A stretch of DNA of 64,000 nucleotides from assembly GCF_004331485.1 (NCBI RefSeq), contig NZ_SJKD01000006.1:186001-250000 (forward strand), read 5' to 3'. The position numbers were made by a program, and so were the translations under genes. The notes below the pieces were generated by a model that did no database searches, was not told the DNA's origin, and was given only the letters and a program-made list of their open reading frames with translations. The stretch is from Kribbella capetownensis. Lineage in GTDB: Bacteria; Actinomycetota; Actinomycetes; Propionibacteriales; Kribbellaceae. Positions 48,101-56,245 of this stretch are shown here, piece by piece. Each line of letters opens with the position of its first letter. Positions within the stretch are counted from its first letter, which is position 1.

Positions 48101-48189
48101 CATCCTGGTCGGGTGTCCGCACTGATCAGCGCTCCACCGGGTTCGTCGAGTTCCCGAACCGCGCGGGCACGGTGGTGACGGTCAACTAG
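45178..48189 (+). CDS. Secreted S8 subtilisin-like serine protease with PA domain
   Basis: A 1003-residue exported protease: signal peptide (about 1-25), I9-type inhibitor propeptide (about 55-160), and an S8 catalytic domain with D196 (GVVDTGIWPES), H291 (HGTHTATTAAG) and Ser in LSGTSMAAPHIAG. A protease-associated (PA) insert follows H291 (QCLPNTLDSAKAAGKIVVCDRG ... VPTVHL). Fn3-like C-terminal domains (about 690-1003) complete it, as in plant-type subtilases. The GTG start with GGAGG is supported by the signal peptide. It would digest extracellular protein such as that of fungal walls. Confidence 0.92.
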   Translation: MNHLSLRRRTALIAAAVLSTAAFAAPAGNAVTTASAPGSPPPDDLATSMRLPHFAPGRYVVTLADKPLATYSGGVAGLKATKPAKGHKVDTANPDSKRYSNWLDSRHNTVAAAVGAKATRHYSTAVNAFAAILSSQQVNELSKTPGVVAVTPDQLHQALDDKKPTDFLKLSGKNGVWSALGGNAEAGKGVVVGVVDTGIWPESASLSGPKLGTKPATEADPYRPYRSGDSIVMHKADGNDFTGSCEAGEEFTADLCNTKLISAKYFGDAWLGATPPEARADYASPRDGEGHGTHTATTAAGRAGVDVAESGINFGTISGVAPAAKIAVYKALWTGKGGVGSGGYTSDILAAIDQAVADGVDVINYSVGSIFESAHTDPVQLAFLSAASAGIFVSAAGGNSGPVPSSLDNTSPWVTTVGASTVAPYDATVVLGNGEKYAGLSTSIATAVGPLSLVTGAAARVDSAAEYDGSQCLPNTLDSAKAAGKIVVCDRGVGARVDKSAEVKRAGGVGMVLLNLTDQDTVADSHAVPTVHLNTPGSLSVKAYAGTAGATAQLVPGNLTAQTTPYPQMADFSSRGPSLSSNGDLLKPDLAAPGVNVLAAVAPPSNGGHSYAFLSGTSMAAPHIAGLAALYLAKHPDWTPMMVKSALMTTTSDVKTASGAVDDDPFARGAGEVQPSRMLDPGLVYDSGDVDWLGYLEGSGINTGTGVPAIDPSNYNAPSIAVGELVGTQTVTRRVTAVKGGLYRATVSVPGMKAVVAPSILSLQAGQTKSFTVKLTQDTAPSHDATSGWLTWQGAGTSVRSPIVVVPTSVIAPTNVTGSGASGSVSFDATVGKAATPIHAYGFASAPQVPGEVPAGAADADLPNYPVTVTAGTKAVQWNIKTVDPAGSIWMVLYKIVNGQMQLLSFEGTGANQASATLAAPSPGVWGVLAITLSNPPGADTTKYTMQTNVVTGGNALKVTPSVSPAAGKPFQVTASWSGVRTDQRSTGFVEFPNRAGTVVTVN

Positions 48190-48941
48190 ATCCAGCGACG
48201 CCGGGCGGCCTGAACACCCGCCTGGAACCGGGTCTGCGCGCCGAGCGACTCCATCAGCGCGCGGACCCGGCGCTGGGTCGTCCGCGGACTGATCCGCAAC
48301 CGCCGGCTGATCATGTCGTCGGTCGCACCACCCGCGAGCAACAGCAGGATGTCCCGGTCCGGCGCCCGCAGTGCCGGCACGTCACCGTTCGCCAGGAGCG
48401 CCGGCATCGGGATCGCCAAGGCCCACAGCATCTCGAACGTCGCGATCAACCCGTCCAGCAAGCCGGACGACCGGATCAGCAGGTTGGACTCGGCCGGCGC
48501 CCGTTTGGTCAGCCCGATCAGCGCGGTGTGGTCGTCACCGACCGCCATCTTCATCGGAACCTGCGCCAGCACCCGGCCGACCTCACCCGCCGCCTGTAAC
48601 TCCGGCAGCACGCCCATGATGTCCTCGGACTCGAACACCTCAGTGCCGTAGATCGCTCGATACTCGATTCCATCGGCGAGCCGATCCAGCTCCAGCCTCT
48701 GCTGGGTGGACGGCGGCGTCGCGTACGGCGGCCGATCCAGCACCCGGACCTGGCGGGTGGAGTTCCTCTGCAGATCCTCGTACGCCCGCAGCAGGGTCGG
48801 ACCGTCCTCGATCAGCTCGATCTGATTGCCCTCCAGCACCGGAGTCCCTCGGGCACCACGCAGTTCGTCGGCGACACCCCGCAGCCGCGCCAACTGGGCA
48901 TCCAACTCGTCCAGCGGATCAACAACCTCGTCCGCCACCAT
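48186..48941 (-). CDS. LuxR-like/TrmB-like regulator with C-terminal HTH
   Basis: A 251-residue protein ending in a LuxR/FixJ-type HTH (APDRDILLLLAGGATDDMISRRLRISPRTTQRRVRALMESLGAQTRFQAGVQA). The N-terminal part is helical and its centre (about 60-190) resembles a TrmB-like effector domain (VRVLDRPPYATPP ... LLIRSSGLLDGLIATFEMLW). GGAGGG lies 6 nt before the ATG at 48941; an ATG two codons earlier directly abuts it and is less suitable. Four bases overlap the convergent protease gene. Target unknown; the protease is a reasonable guess. Confidence 0.78.
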   Translation of the reverse strand: MVADEVVDPLDELDAQLARLRGVADELRGARGTPVLEGNQIELIEDGPTLLRAYEDLQRNSTRQVRVLDRPPYATPPSTQQRLELDRLADGIEYRAIYGTEVFESEDIMGVLPELQAAGEVGRVLAQVPMKMAVGDDHTALIGLTKRAPAESNLLIRSSGLLDGLIATFEMLWALAIPMPALLANGDVPALRAPDRDILLLLAGGATDDMISRRLRISPRTTQRRVRALMESLGAQTRFQAGVQAARRRWI

Positions 48942-49009
48942 CGCCATCCCTCCACCCGACCGAACCCAAACGAACCAACACTAAACCGGATCAGCACATG
49001 GGCACCCGG

Positions 49010-49378
49010 TCAGGGACCGCAGCTGAGACAAGGCCACAGCTGCCCGCAGCGCGAACACCGGCCGTCCAGCCCCGGCGCCGGCAACCACACGGTCTCCACC
49101 GGGTCCTCGCTCCAGACCGCCTGAGCCGCGGCCGTTGTCGTGGCCCGGGCCGGCTTGGCCGGGAACCAGTGGACCTGGGTGCGTCCACCGGCACCGTGAA
49201 CCGCCAGCAGAGCCTCGATCCCACCGTCCCAGGTGGACGTTCCGGGCCAGCGGCCGCGCCACCGGAGGGCGACGGTGCCGTCGGACCACTCCACCCCTTC
49301 GGCCAGGGTGCCTGTGCCGCGCACGCCGGAGACGTCGGCGTGGCGTACCAACCGGAAGAGGCGAGCCTGCCGCTGCAT
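49010..49378 (-). CDS. Conserved small protein with C-terminal four-cysteine motif
   Basis: A 122-residue protein of unknown function. FRLVRHADVSGVRGTGTLAEGVEWSDGTVALRW and GGIEALLAVHGAGGRTQVHWF resemble a widespread actinobacterial hypothetical family. The tail CSRCGQLWPCLSC (C-x2-C-x5-C-x2-C) suggests a small zinc site. The ATG at 49378 follows AGGTGAAC; the longer frame into the divergent promoter region looks spurious. It is divergent from the XRE regulator at 49569. Confidence 0.65.
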   Translation of the reverse strand: MQRQARLFRLVRHADVSGVRGTGTLAEGVEWSDGTVALRWRGRWPGTSTWDGGIEALLAVHGAGGRTQVHWFPAKPARATTTAAAQAVWSEDPVETVWLPAPGLDGRCSRCGQLWPCLSCGP

Positions 49379-49568
49379 CGTGTTCACCTCTGCAGAATCG
49401 CCCAGCACGCGCTGCCCACAACAGGTGTGGTCTGTGGGCTGTGAGAACAGCCCACACCCCCTCACAACCGGCCGAACTGCTGGGACTGGTTTTGTCGGTG
49501 GGGGCTTGTAGCTTCTGGACACGCACCGCAACCACCAGGTGTGGCAGTGAGCGGACGGGGGTGATCCT

Positions 49569-50756
49569 GTGGCTGAGGCAGCGTCTGTATCAGGGTTCGG
49601 CCGGGAGTTGCGGCAGTGCAGGCAGGCGGCCGGCTTGAGTCTGCGGCAGCTGGCAGCGCGGGTCGGCTACGACCACAGCTACTTGTCGCAGGTGGAGCGT
49701 GGCCGGAGGCCAGGCTCTGCCGACCTGGCCCGCCTCTGCGATCGCGAGCTCGGCACCGGCGGCCGGCTGACCCGGACCTATCTGCGGGCGCACCCCAAGC
49801 GGACTGCTGCAGTCCGCCCGGTCGGTCTACCCGCGGCCTCGTTGGCAGCCGTGTGGGACGGGCTGACCAGCGCCCTCACCGGAGTGGACTGTGTGGAGGC
49901 GACTGGCGATGTTCGCAGTGTTCCGCCGGCTCGGCTGCTGCCGGAGCTCCTGGCGGACCTTCAGCTACTGCAGGCACAGGGACCGGACGGCTTCGGAGTA
50001 CGGGCGGCTGAGCTGAGCGTCCTGGTCGCCGAGACACTGACCGGGCTCGGCGAGCTGCGCGCGGCCAGGCGTTGGTGGTCGGCGGCCCGAGCGTTCGCGG
50101 ACAGCTCCGGCGAGGTTTCCGTTCGCAGCTTGGTGCGCGCGAGGGAGGCGGTCAGTGGACTCGCAGAGCTGCGACCGCCGTTGCAGCTGCTGGAGCTGGC
50201 GGATGAGTCATTGGCGCTCGCACAGCAGATCCCGGCCAGCGGCGTACAGGCTCATGCTGTGCGGGCGCGGGTGCTGGCACAGCTGGGTCGACGGGCCGAG
50301 GCACACCGAGCTCTGCAGGAGCTGTTGAGCTGCTCCGATGCGTTGCCCCCGGCAACCACGAGTCGTCTGGGCGACCTCGCGCCATACGAGGTGCATGCCG
50401 CGGAGGGCACGGTCTGCGCGAGCCTGGGGTACGGGACTGCGGGCTGTCTGATGCTGGGACGTGCGTTGGAGCTGTGTCCTGAGCAGAGGATCGGAGAGCG
50501 GGCGCAGCTGGAGTTGGCGCTGGCCGAGTGCCTGGCGTTGGAGGGTGAGGTCGCTGCTGGTCTGGCGCTGGCGATGCGGGTGCTGGTCGAGCTCCCGGAC
50601 GAGTGGCACACCTATTACCTGTACGACGAGGCCGGCCGAGTGCTGGCGGCCGCGCGGGACCGGGAGCCGGGGCTGGCAGCAGTGCGGGATCTTGAGGTTC
50701 TGGTGGAGCGGCGGCCGTACGCGACCGGCCGCAGTGTGGGCAGCGGGTCGTGGTGA
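49569..50756 (+). CDS. XRE-family regulator with TPR-like helical C-terminus
   Basis: A 395-residue regulator: HTH_31/XRE motif at about 10-65 (LRQCRQAAGLSLRQLAARVGYDHSYLSQVERGRRPGS), then a long all-helical region rich in Leu/Ala that looks like tetratricopeptide-type repeats. This layout is common in Streptomyces developmental and antibiotic regulators. GGGGGTGA precedes the GTG start. ilvE follows after 19 bp and may be cotranscribed. Ligand unknown. Confidence 0.83.
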   Translation: MAEAASVSGFGRELRQCRQAAGLSLRQLAARVGYDHSYLSQVERGRRPGSADLARLCDRELGTGGRLTRTYLRAHPKRTAAVRPVGLPAASLAAVWDGLTSALTGVDCVEATGDVRSVPPARLLPELLADLQLLQAQGPDGFGVRAAELSVLVAETLTGLGELRAARRWWSAARAFADSSGEVSVRSLVRAREAVSGLAELRPPLQLLELADESLALAQQIPASGVQAHAVRARVLAQLGRRAEAHRALQELLSCSDALPPATTSRLGDLAPYEVHAAEGTVCASLGYGTAGCLMLGRALELCPEQRIGERAQLELALAECLALEGEVAAGLALAMRVLVELPDEWHTYYLYDEAGRVLAAARDREPGLAAVRDLEVLVERRPYATGRSVGSGSW

Positions 50757-50775
50757 GGCATGACCCGGGAGTAGC

Positions 50776-51921
50776 GTGCTGCGGGTGACGAGTGAAATGC
50801 AGAGCACGACGGTGACCAGCGGGTGGGATTTCGCGGTCGAGTTGCGGAGTGATCCGGCGAGTGCGGAAGCGCGCTCGGCGATCCTGGCCAAGCCCGCCTT
50901 CGGCCAGTCGTTCACGGACCACATGGTGATGGCCAACTGGACGGACGACCGCGGCTGGCACGACCCGAAGGTCACGGCGTTCGCACCGCTCAGTGTGAGC
51001 CCGGCTGCCGCCGTACTGCATTACACACAGGAGATCTTCGAGGGTCTGAAGGCGTACCGGCACGCGGACGGGTCAGTGTGGGCGTTCCGGCCGGATCGGA
51101 ACGCGACGCGGTTCGTGAAGAGTGCCGAGCGACTCGCACTGCCGGTGGTGCCGGAGGACGCGTTCATCTCCGCACTCCGTGCGCTGGTGACGGTTGACGA
51201 GCCGTGGGTGCCGTCTGCCGAGGATGGCGAGACCAGTCTGTACTTGCGCCCGTACATGATCGCCACTGAGGCGGCGCTGAGCGTGCGACCGTCTCGCGAG
51301 GTGCTGTTCGGAGTCATCGCGTCCCCGGCCGGCCCGTACTTCGACACCGGTCCCAAGCCGGTCTCCATCTGGCTGACCACCTCGACCGTCCGTGCGACGC
51401 CGGGTGGCACCGGCGCGGCCAAGTGCGGCGGCAACTACGCGGCCAGCCTGGCCGGTCTGGCCGAGGCTGTCGCCAACGGTTGTGAGCAGGTCGCTTTCGT
51501 CGATGCCGCTGAGCACAAGTGGCTCGAGGAGATCGGCAGCATGAACATGTTCTTCGTGTACGCCGACGGCCGCATCGCCACGCCGGAGCTGAACGGGTCG
51601 ATCCTCGAAGGAGTTACCCGGTCCTCGGTGCTCGAGCTGGCTGCCGATCTCGGGCACGAGGTCGAGGAGCGCCGGATCTCCGCGGACGAGTGGAAGGACG
51701 GCGTACGCACGGGTGAGATCACCGAGGTCTTCGCCTCGGGCACCGCCGCGGTCGTCACCCCGATCGGCCGCGTCGCCTGGCCCGACGGCGACCTCACCAT
51801 CGGCGATCACTCCGTTGACCACGGCGTCGGCCCGATCACCAGGTCGATCCGCACCACCCTCCTCGACCTCCAGTACGGCCGCACCCCGGACACCCGAGGC
51901 TGGCTCACGCGTCTGGTGTGA
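50776..51921 (+). CDS. ilvE: Branched-chain amino acid aminotransferase
   Basis: A 381-residue fold-type IV PLP enzyme that interconverts Val, Leu and Ile with their 2-oxo acids. PLP Lys is in GTGAAKCGGNYAAS; FEGLKAYR, RPDRNATRF, WLEEIGSMN and EVFASGTAAVVTPI are family motifs of the longer BCAT group. The start is uncertain: GTG at 50776 has GGGAG upstream; an in-frame GTG at 50785 and an ATG at 50797 are possible. It follows the XRE gene closely. Confidence 0.93.
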   Translation: MLRVTSEMQSTTVTSGWDFAVELRSDPASAEARSAILAKPAFGQSFTDHMVMANWTDDRGWHDPKVTAFAPLSVSPAAAVLHYTQEIFEGLKAYRHADGSVWAFRPDRNATRFVKSAERLALPVVPEDAFISALRALVTVDEPWVPSAEDGETSLYLRPYMIATEAALSVRPSREVLFGVIASPAGPYFDTGPKPVSIWLTTSTVRATPGGTGAAKCGGNYAASLAGLAEAVANGCEQVAFVDAAEHKWLEEIGSMNMFFVYADGRIATPELNGSILEGVTRSSVLELAADLGHEVEERRISADEWKDGVRTGEITEVFASGTAAVVTPIGRVAWPDGDLTIGDHSVDHGVGPITRSIRTTLLDLQYGRTPDTRGWLTRLV

Positions 51922-52327
51922 TCTCTCGCCCCAGAGCTTCGGCTACCGCCAGGACGTTCACGTAGTCCTTGAAGTGCACGATCCGGCCGTCCCGGACCGT
52001 CAGTACGACGATGTTGGGCAGAGAGAACTCGCGACCGGTCGTGCTGACCGTTCCGGTCGCGTCCTGCTCGACGACGATCACATCCGGGTCGGCGGTCTCG
52101 TGCACCACGACGTTGCGGTAGGCCTGGTAGCGCAACGGGCTCGCCGTCCAGTTCGCCTCCAGGAAGGCGCGGATCTCGGCACGTCCCTCCAGCCGCGACG
52201 GCACGCCTGGCCGGGTGAACGGGAACTCGTGGACGGCGTCCTCGGCGTACAGGTCGAGCATCTCGTCGGTCGCCTTGTCGATCGCTGTCTGCTGGTAGCG
52301 CTGCAGCACCTGATGGGGGTCGAGCAC
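51905..52327 (-). CDS. SnoaL-like (NTF2-fold) protein
   Basis: A 140-residue single-domain protein. VLQRYQQTAIDKATDEMLDLYAEDAVHEFPF ... RAEIRAFLEAN ... VVLTVRDGRIVHFKDYVNVL is characteristic of SnoaL-like polyketide-cyclase-fold proteins. The GTG at 52327 is preferred, with AGGA 6 nt upstream. It overlaps the convergent ilvE by 17 bp. Function unknown. Confidence 0.8.
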   Translation of the reverse strand: MLDPHQVLQRYQQTAIDKATDEMLDLYAEDAVHEFPFTRPGVPSRLEGRAEIRAFLEANWTASPLRYQAYRNVVVHETADPDVIVVEQDATGTVSTTGREFSLPNIVVLTVRDGRIVHFKDYVNVLAVAEALGREITPDA

Positions 52328-52385
52328 CTGACATCCTATGGTCGGGTTGATGCGGGTTGTCGGCACGGGCGGTTAGGTTGAGGCT

Positions 52386-53357
52386 ATGGCTCAGTCCAAG
52401 GGGAAGTCTCCGGCGATCGAACTGGAGGTCGGGGAGCGGACGGTGCGGATCTCGAATCCGGATCGGGTCTACTTCCCTGCGCGCGGGGAGACGAAGCTCG
52501 ATCTGGTGAACTACTACCTGTCCGTGGGTGACGGGATCGTCCGCGCGCTGCGGGAGCGGCCGTGCATGCTGCACCGGTTCCCGGAGGGTGTCGCCGGCGA
52601 GAAGGTGCACCAGAAGCGGCTGCCGCACGGCGCACCGCCGTGGATGGAGACCGTCCGGGTGAAGTTCCCGCGGTACAACCGGACCGCCGACGAGCTGTGC
52701 GTGACCGAGCTCGCGCATGTCGCCTGGGCGGTGCAGATGTCCACCGTCGAGTTCCACCCGTGGAACTCCCGCCGCGCCGACACCGAGAAGCCGGACGAAT
52801 GGCGGATCGACCTCGACCCGATGCCGGAATGCCCCTTCGACCGGGTACGCCGGGTCGCGCACGTCGCTCACGAGGTCCTCGACGACCTCGGTGCGGTCGG
52901 CTATCCGAAGACCTCGGGCGGTTCGGGGATCCACATCTATGTCCGGGTCGAGCCGACGTACGGGTTCTCCGACGTACGCCGGGCCGCGCTGGCGTTCGCG
53001 CGAGAGGTCGAGCGGCGCGCACCGGACGACGTGACGACGACGTGGTGGCGCAAGGACCGCGACCCGAAGAAGCTGTTCGTCGACTTCAACCAGAACGCGC
53101 GGGACCACACGATCGCGGCCGCGTACTCGGTCCGCGGCAACCCCGAGGGCACCGTCTCCACCCCGATCCGCTGGGACGAGGTCGACGACGTCGACCCGAA
53201 GGACTTCACCATCCAGACCGTCCCAGCCCGCTTCGCCGAGCTGGGCGACCTGCACGAAACGATCGACGACAACGTCTACACCCTGGACACCCTCCTCGAG
53301 TGGGCCGCCCGCGACGAACGCGAAGGCGCCGAAGAACCACCTCCCCCAGAGGACTAA
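52386..53357 (+). CDS. Stand-alone LigD-type DNA polymerase/primase domain
   Basis: A 323-residue archaeo-eukaryotic-primase-fold polymerase homologous to the LigD polymerase domain used in non-homologous end joining. RIDLDPMP is the metal-binding DxD, and SGGSGIHIYVRV and KLFVDFNQNARDHTIAAAYSVRG are family motifs. There is no ligase or 3'-phosphoesterase domain attached and no ku gene nearby, so it must act alone or with partners elsewhere. The start overlaps a weak GAGG at short spacing. Confidence 0.88.
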   Translation: MAQSKGKSPAIELEVGERTVRISNPDRVYFPARGETKLDLVNYYLSVGDGIVRALRERPCMLHRFPEGVAGEKVHQKRLPHGAPPWMETVRVKFPRYNRTADELCVTELAHVAWAVQMSTVEFHPWNSRRADTEKPDEWRIDLDPMPECPFDRVRRVAHVAHEVLDDLGAVGYPKTSGGSGIHIYVRVEPTYGFSDVRRAALAFAREVERRAPDDVTTTWWRKDRDPKKLFVDFNQNARDHTIAAAYSVRGNPEGTVSTPIRWDEVDDVDPKDFTIQTVPARFAELGDLHETIDDNVYTLDTLLEWAARDEREGAEEPPPPED

Positions 53358-53538
53358 CCCACCACCACGCCGTCCGTGTGGGGCGGTCGCCGAAGTTCGT
53401 CGCCAGGATCTTCCGGCCCCAGGCCCGGACCTGCCCCACTCACCAAGGTCCTCAGATCGGCCGCGTCTGCTCACGGCTCAGCCTGACCGACGCGGAGCTG
53501 ACGCTCTTGGTGAGTGCCACACGTCCGCGCCGCGTCGC

Positions 53539-54147
53539 CTAGCGGGAGCCGGTCAGGCCGTGGTGGAGGAGGTTGGTGAGGGTGTCGATGGCGGTTTCGT
53601 CGGGGATGGTCTGGCCGTTGGCGGGGTTGACGACCAGCCAGGCGTAGGCGAAGCCCTCCATCAGCGCGTTCATCGCGGAGATCTGTACGAGCGGTTCGGC
53701 CGGTGGGTTCGGCAGGTGGGCGAAGTGCTCGATCATGTGGGCGTCGTCGTCGGCCATGATCTGCTGCAGCCGCCGACCGAGCTCCGGGTCGACCATCGAG
53801 GCCTGTTTCAGCGCGATCATCTCCGGCAGGTGCTGCTGGTAGAACCGCCAGAACGCGGCCACGTGCCAGCGGATCGCCGAGATCGTGCTGAAGTCCGCGT
53901 CATGCCCGGCGACGTCGACGATCGTCTCGTCCGCCTCCGCGAGCATGTCCCTCAGCAGCGCCTCGAGCAGTTCCTCCTTGCCCGCGAAGTGGTTGTAGAA
54001 CGATCCCGTCGCCCGGCCCGCGGCCGCGGTGATGTCGGTGATCTTCGTGTTCAGGTACCCGCGCTCGGCGAACACCTGCCGGGCCGCCTGCTTCAGCGCG
54101 GCCCCGGTTCCGGCCGCCCGTTCCCGGCGGCTCACCGTGTCGGTCAC
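53539..54147 (-). CDS. TetR-family repressor of the adjacent monooxygenase
   Basis: A 202-residue TetR protein. ALKQAARQVFAERGYLNTKITDITAAAGRATGSFYNHFAGKEELLEALL is the HTH; the C-terminal domain is helical and resembles the AcrR/TetR_C groups. It is divergent from a FAD-dependent monooxygenase with a palindromic patch between them (54192-54201), the usual layout for repression of a detoxifying enzyme. Confidence 0.9.
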   Translation of the reverse strand: MTDTVSRRERAAGTGAALKQAARQVFAERGYLNTKITDITAAAGRATGSFYNHFAGKEELLEALLRDMLAEADETIVDVAGHDADFSTISAIRWHVAAFWRFYQQHLPEMIALKQASMVDPELGRRLQQIMADDDAHMIEHFAHLPNPPAEPLVQISAMNALMEGFAYAWLVVNPANGQTIPDETAIDTLTNLLHHGLTGSR

Positions 54148-54191
54148 GACAACCTCCTTGACACCGAACCCTAGTCACGTTCATAGTGAAT

Positions 54192-54201
54192 CTGAATTCA
54201 G
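54192..54201. promoter_or_regulatory. Palindromic TetR-type operator candidate
   Basis: CTGAATTCAG is a perfect palindrome embedded in an AT-rich run (54184-54214) with repeats of GTGAATC and AATTCAG. It lies between the divergent TetR and monooxygenase genes, 31 bp before the latter. Confidence 0.55.
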
Positions 54202-54232
54202 TGAATCATAATTCAGTCCAGGAGACCAGAAG

Positions 54233-55603
54233 ATGTCCGTACTGATTGCGGGCGCCGGCCCGACCGGCCTGACCCTGGCGATCGACTTGGCCCGCCGTGG
54301 TCTCGCCGTCCGGCTGATCGACAAGGCGGCGGAGTACTTCAACGGTTCACGCGGCGACGGACTGCAGCCTCGGACTCTGGAGATCTTCGACGACCTCGGC
54401 GTGATCGACGAGGTCCTGCGGCAGGGCCGGTCCATGCCGCTGATGAAGATCTACATGAGCGGCGAACTGTTCGGCGAGCGGCGGATGGCCGAGATCGCCG
54501 AGCCGACCCCGGACGTCCCCTACCCGAACGCCTGGATGCTCGGCCAGTCCCGGACCGAGAAGATCCTGCGCGACAAACTGTCCGAGTACGGCGTTCAGGT
54601 CGAACTGGACACCGCGATCGTCGGGTTCACCCAGGACGAGAACTCGGTCACCGCCGAACTGTCCACCGGCGAGACCGTCGAGGCGGAGTACCTGGTCGGC
54701 GCGGACGGCGGTCGCAGCTTCGTCCGCAAGCACCTCGGGATCGCGTTCGAGGGCACCACCGACGAGTCGATCCGGACCCTGCTCGGTGACGTCGCGGCCG
54801 ACGGCCTCGACCACGAGTTCGGCTACTGGTTCGCGGCCAAGGACAACCCGATGTCCGGGATCGCGATGACCCCGCTGGCCGGCGGCGACCAGTTCCAGTT
54901 CGGCGCGCCGCTGGACTCCGACGACGCCGACACCTCGATCGAGGCCCTGCAGGCGCTGGTCGACAAGTTCGCCGGTCCGGGTGTGGCGAAGCTGCGCGAC
55001 CTGACCTGGTCGACCGTTTGGCGGCCGAACGTCCGGCTGGCCGAGCGGTTCCGGGTCGGCCGGGTCTTCATCGCCGGCGACGCCGCGCACGTCCACCCGC
55101 CGACCGGCGGCCAGGGTCTGAACACCGGCGTCCAGGACGCGTACAACCTCGGCTGGAAGCTGGCCGACGATCGCGAAGAGGTGCTGGCGACCTACGAGAC
55201 CGAGCGCCGGACCAACGCGGCCCGCGTCCTCGGGATCAGCGAGGAGCTGATGCAGAAGCACGTCGAGGGTGACGAGTCGGCGATGGAGCGCGGCGAGAAC
55301 ACCCGTCAGCTGGACGTCTCCTACCGCGACCTCGCGGACACCCGGCCGATCGTCGCCGGCGACCGTGCGCCGGACGCTCCGCTGGTAGATGCTGAGGGCA
55401 ACAAGACCAGCTTGTTCGACCTGTTCCGTGGCCCGCACCAGACCCTGCTGCGTTTCTCCCCGACCACCCCATCGACCGACGAGCACACCGTCGACATCGG
55501 TCGTGACGGCAGCGCGGCGTACACCAGCCCGGAGGCCTTCGCCCACTACCACGCCCAGGACGGCGACGAGATCCTCGTCCGCTCGGACGGTTACCTCGCC
55601 TAG
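54233..55603 (+). CDS. FAD-dependent monooxygenase (PheA/TetX-like)
   Basis: A 456-residue flavoprotein hydroxylase: FAD motif AGAGPTGLTLAIDLARRG (near the start), DGxxS motif VGADGGRSFVRKHLG, and GDAAHVHPPTGGQGLNTGVQDAYNLGWKL. A short thioredoxin-like C-terminal domain (about 370-456) is typical of aromatic polyketide/rifampicin-type hydroxylases. CAGGAG lies upstream of the ATG. The divergent TetR gene suggests induction by the aromatic substrate, which may be an antibiotic. Confidence 0.88.
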   Translation: MSVLIAGAGPTGLTLAIDLARRGLAVRLIDKAAEYFNGSRGDGLQPRTLEIFDDLGVIDEVLRQGRSMPLMKIYMSGELFGERRMAEIAEPTPDVPYPNAWMLGQSRTEKILRDKLSEYGVQVELDTAIVGFTQDENSVTAELSTGETVEAEYLVGADGGRSFVRKHLGIAFEGTTDESIRTLLGDVAADGLDHEFGYWFAAKDNPMSGIAMTPLAGGDQFQFGAPLDSDDADTSIEALQALVDKFAGPGVAKLRDLTWSTVWRPNVRLAERFRVGRVFIAGDAAHVHPPTGGQGLNTGVQDAYNLGWKLADDREEVLATYETERRTNAARVLGISEELMQKHVEGDESAMERGENTRQLDVSYRDLADTRPIVAGDRAPDAPLVDAEGNKTSLFDLFRGPHQTLLRFSPTTPSTDEHTVDIGRDGSAAYTSPEAFAHYHAQDGDEILVRSDGYLA

Positions 55604-55612
55604 GATCGGCGA

Positions 55613-56245
55613 ATGCGCACCCTGGATCCGGCCGCCGCTTACGACCGCGCCGTCGCCTTGGCGACGCGGGGGCGGCGGCAGATCCTGGGGATCACCGGAG
55701 CCCCCGCGGCCGGCAAGTCGACGTACGCCGAGCAGCTCACCGCGAAGCTGGTCGGTGACGGCCACCGTGTCGCACTCGTGCCGATGGATGGCTACCACCT
55801 CGCGCAGTCGGTCCTGGACGAGCTCGGGTTGGCCGAGGTGAAGGGTGCGCCGCACACCTTCGACGGGTACGGGTTCGTTGCCTTGCTCAAGAGGTTGAAG
55901 GAGTCACCGGACGAGCAGATCTGGGCACCGCGCTTCGACCGCGGGCTGGAAGATTCGATTGCCGCCAGCATCGGAATCGCACCCGACGTCACCCTGGTCG
56001 TGACCGAAGGCAACTACCTGCTCTTCGACGAACAACCCTGGGCGACTCTCCGCACGATGCTCGACCAATGCTGGTACGTCGAGGTGCCCGAACAACTGCG
56101 GCACGATCGGCTCGAAGCGCGGCACCGGCGGTACGGCAGGTCAGCCGAGGAAGCGCACGAACGCACCTACGGCACCGACGAACGCAACGCGCGGCTGATC
56201 GCGGCGACCGCACCGGCGGCCGACGCGGTCATTCACTTGCCCTGA
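55613..56245 (+). CDS. P-loop nucleoside/sugar kinase (uridine kinase/phosphoribulokinase-like)
   Basis: A 210-residue kinase: Walker A GAPAAGKST (about 28-36), VPMDGYHL (substrate Asp), FDGYGF and VVTEGNYLLF, matching the pantothenate/uridine-kinase-like group often called nucleoside/nucleotide kinase family. It begins 9 bp after the monooxygenase and may be cotranscribed. It overlaps the convergent TetR gene by 13 bp. Substrate unknown. Confidence 0.85.
   Translation: MRTLDPAAAYDRAVALATRGRRQILGITGAPAAGKSTYAEQLTAKLVGDGHRVALVPMDGYHLAQSVLDELGLAEVKGAPHTFDGYGFVALLKRLKESPDEQIWAPRFDRGLEDSIAASIGIAPDVTLVVTEGNYLLFDEQPWATLRTMLDQCWYVEVPEQLRHDRLEARHRRYGRSAEEAHERTYGTDERNARLIAATAPAADAVIHLP

Noticed and set aside
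53358..53538. Possible gene after the LigD-type polymerase
   Set aside because: The open frame on the plus strand is an extension of a shadow frame; no start, motif or terminator was evident in the 181 bp.
54347..55855. 502-codon minus-strand frame
   Set aside because: It is antisense to the FAD monooxygenase; no signature found.
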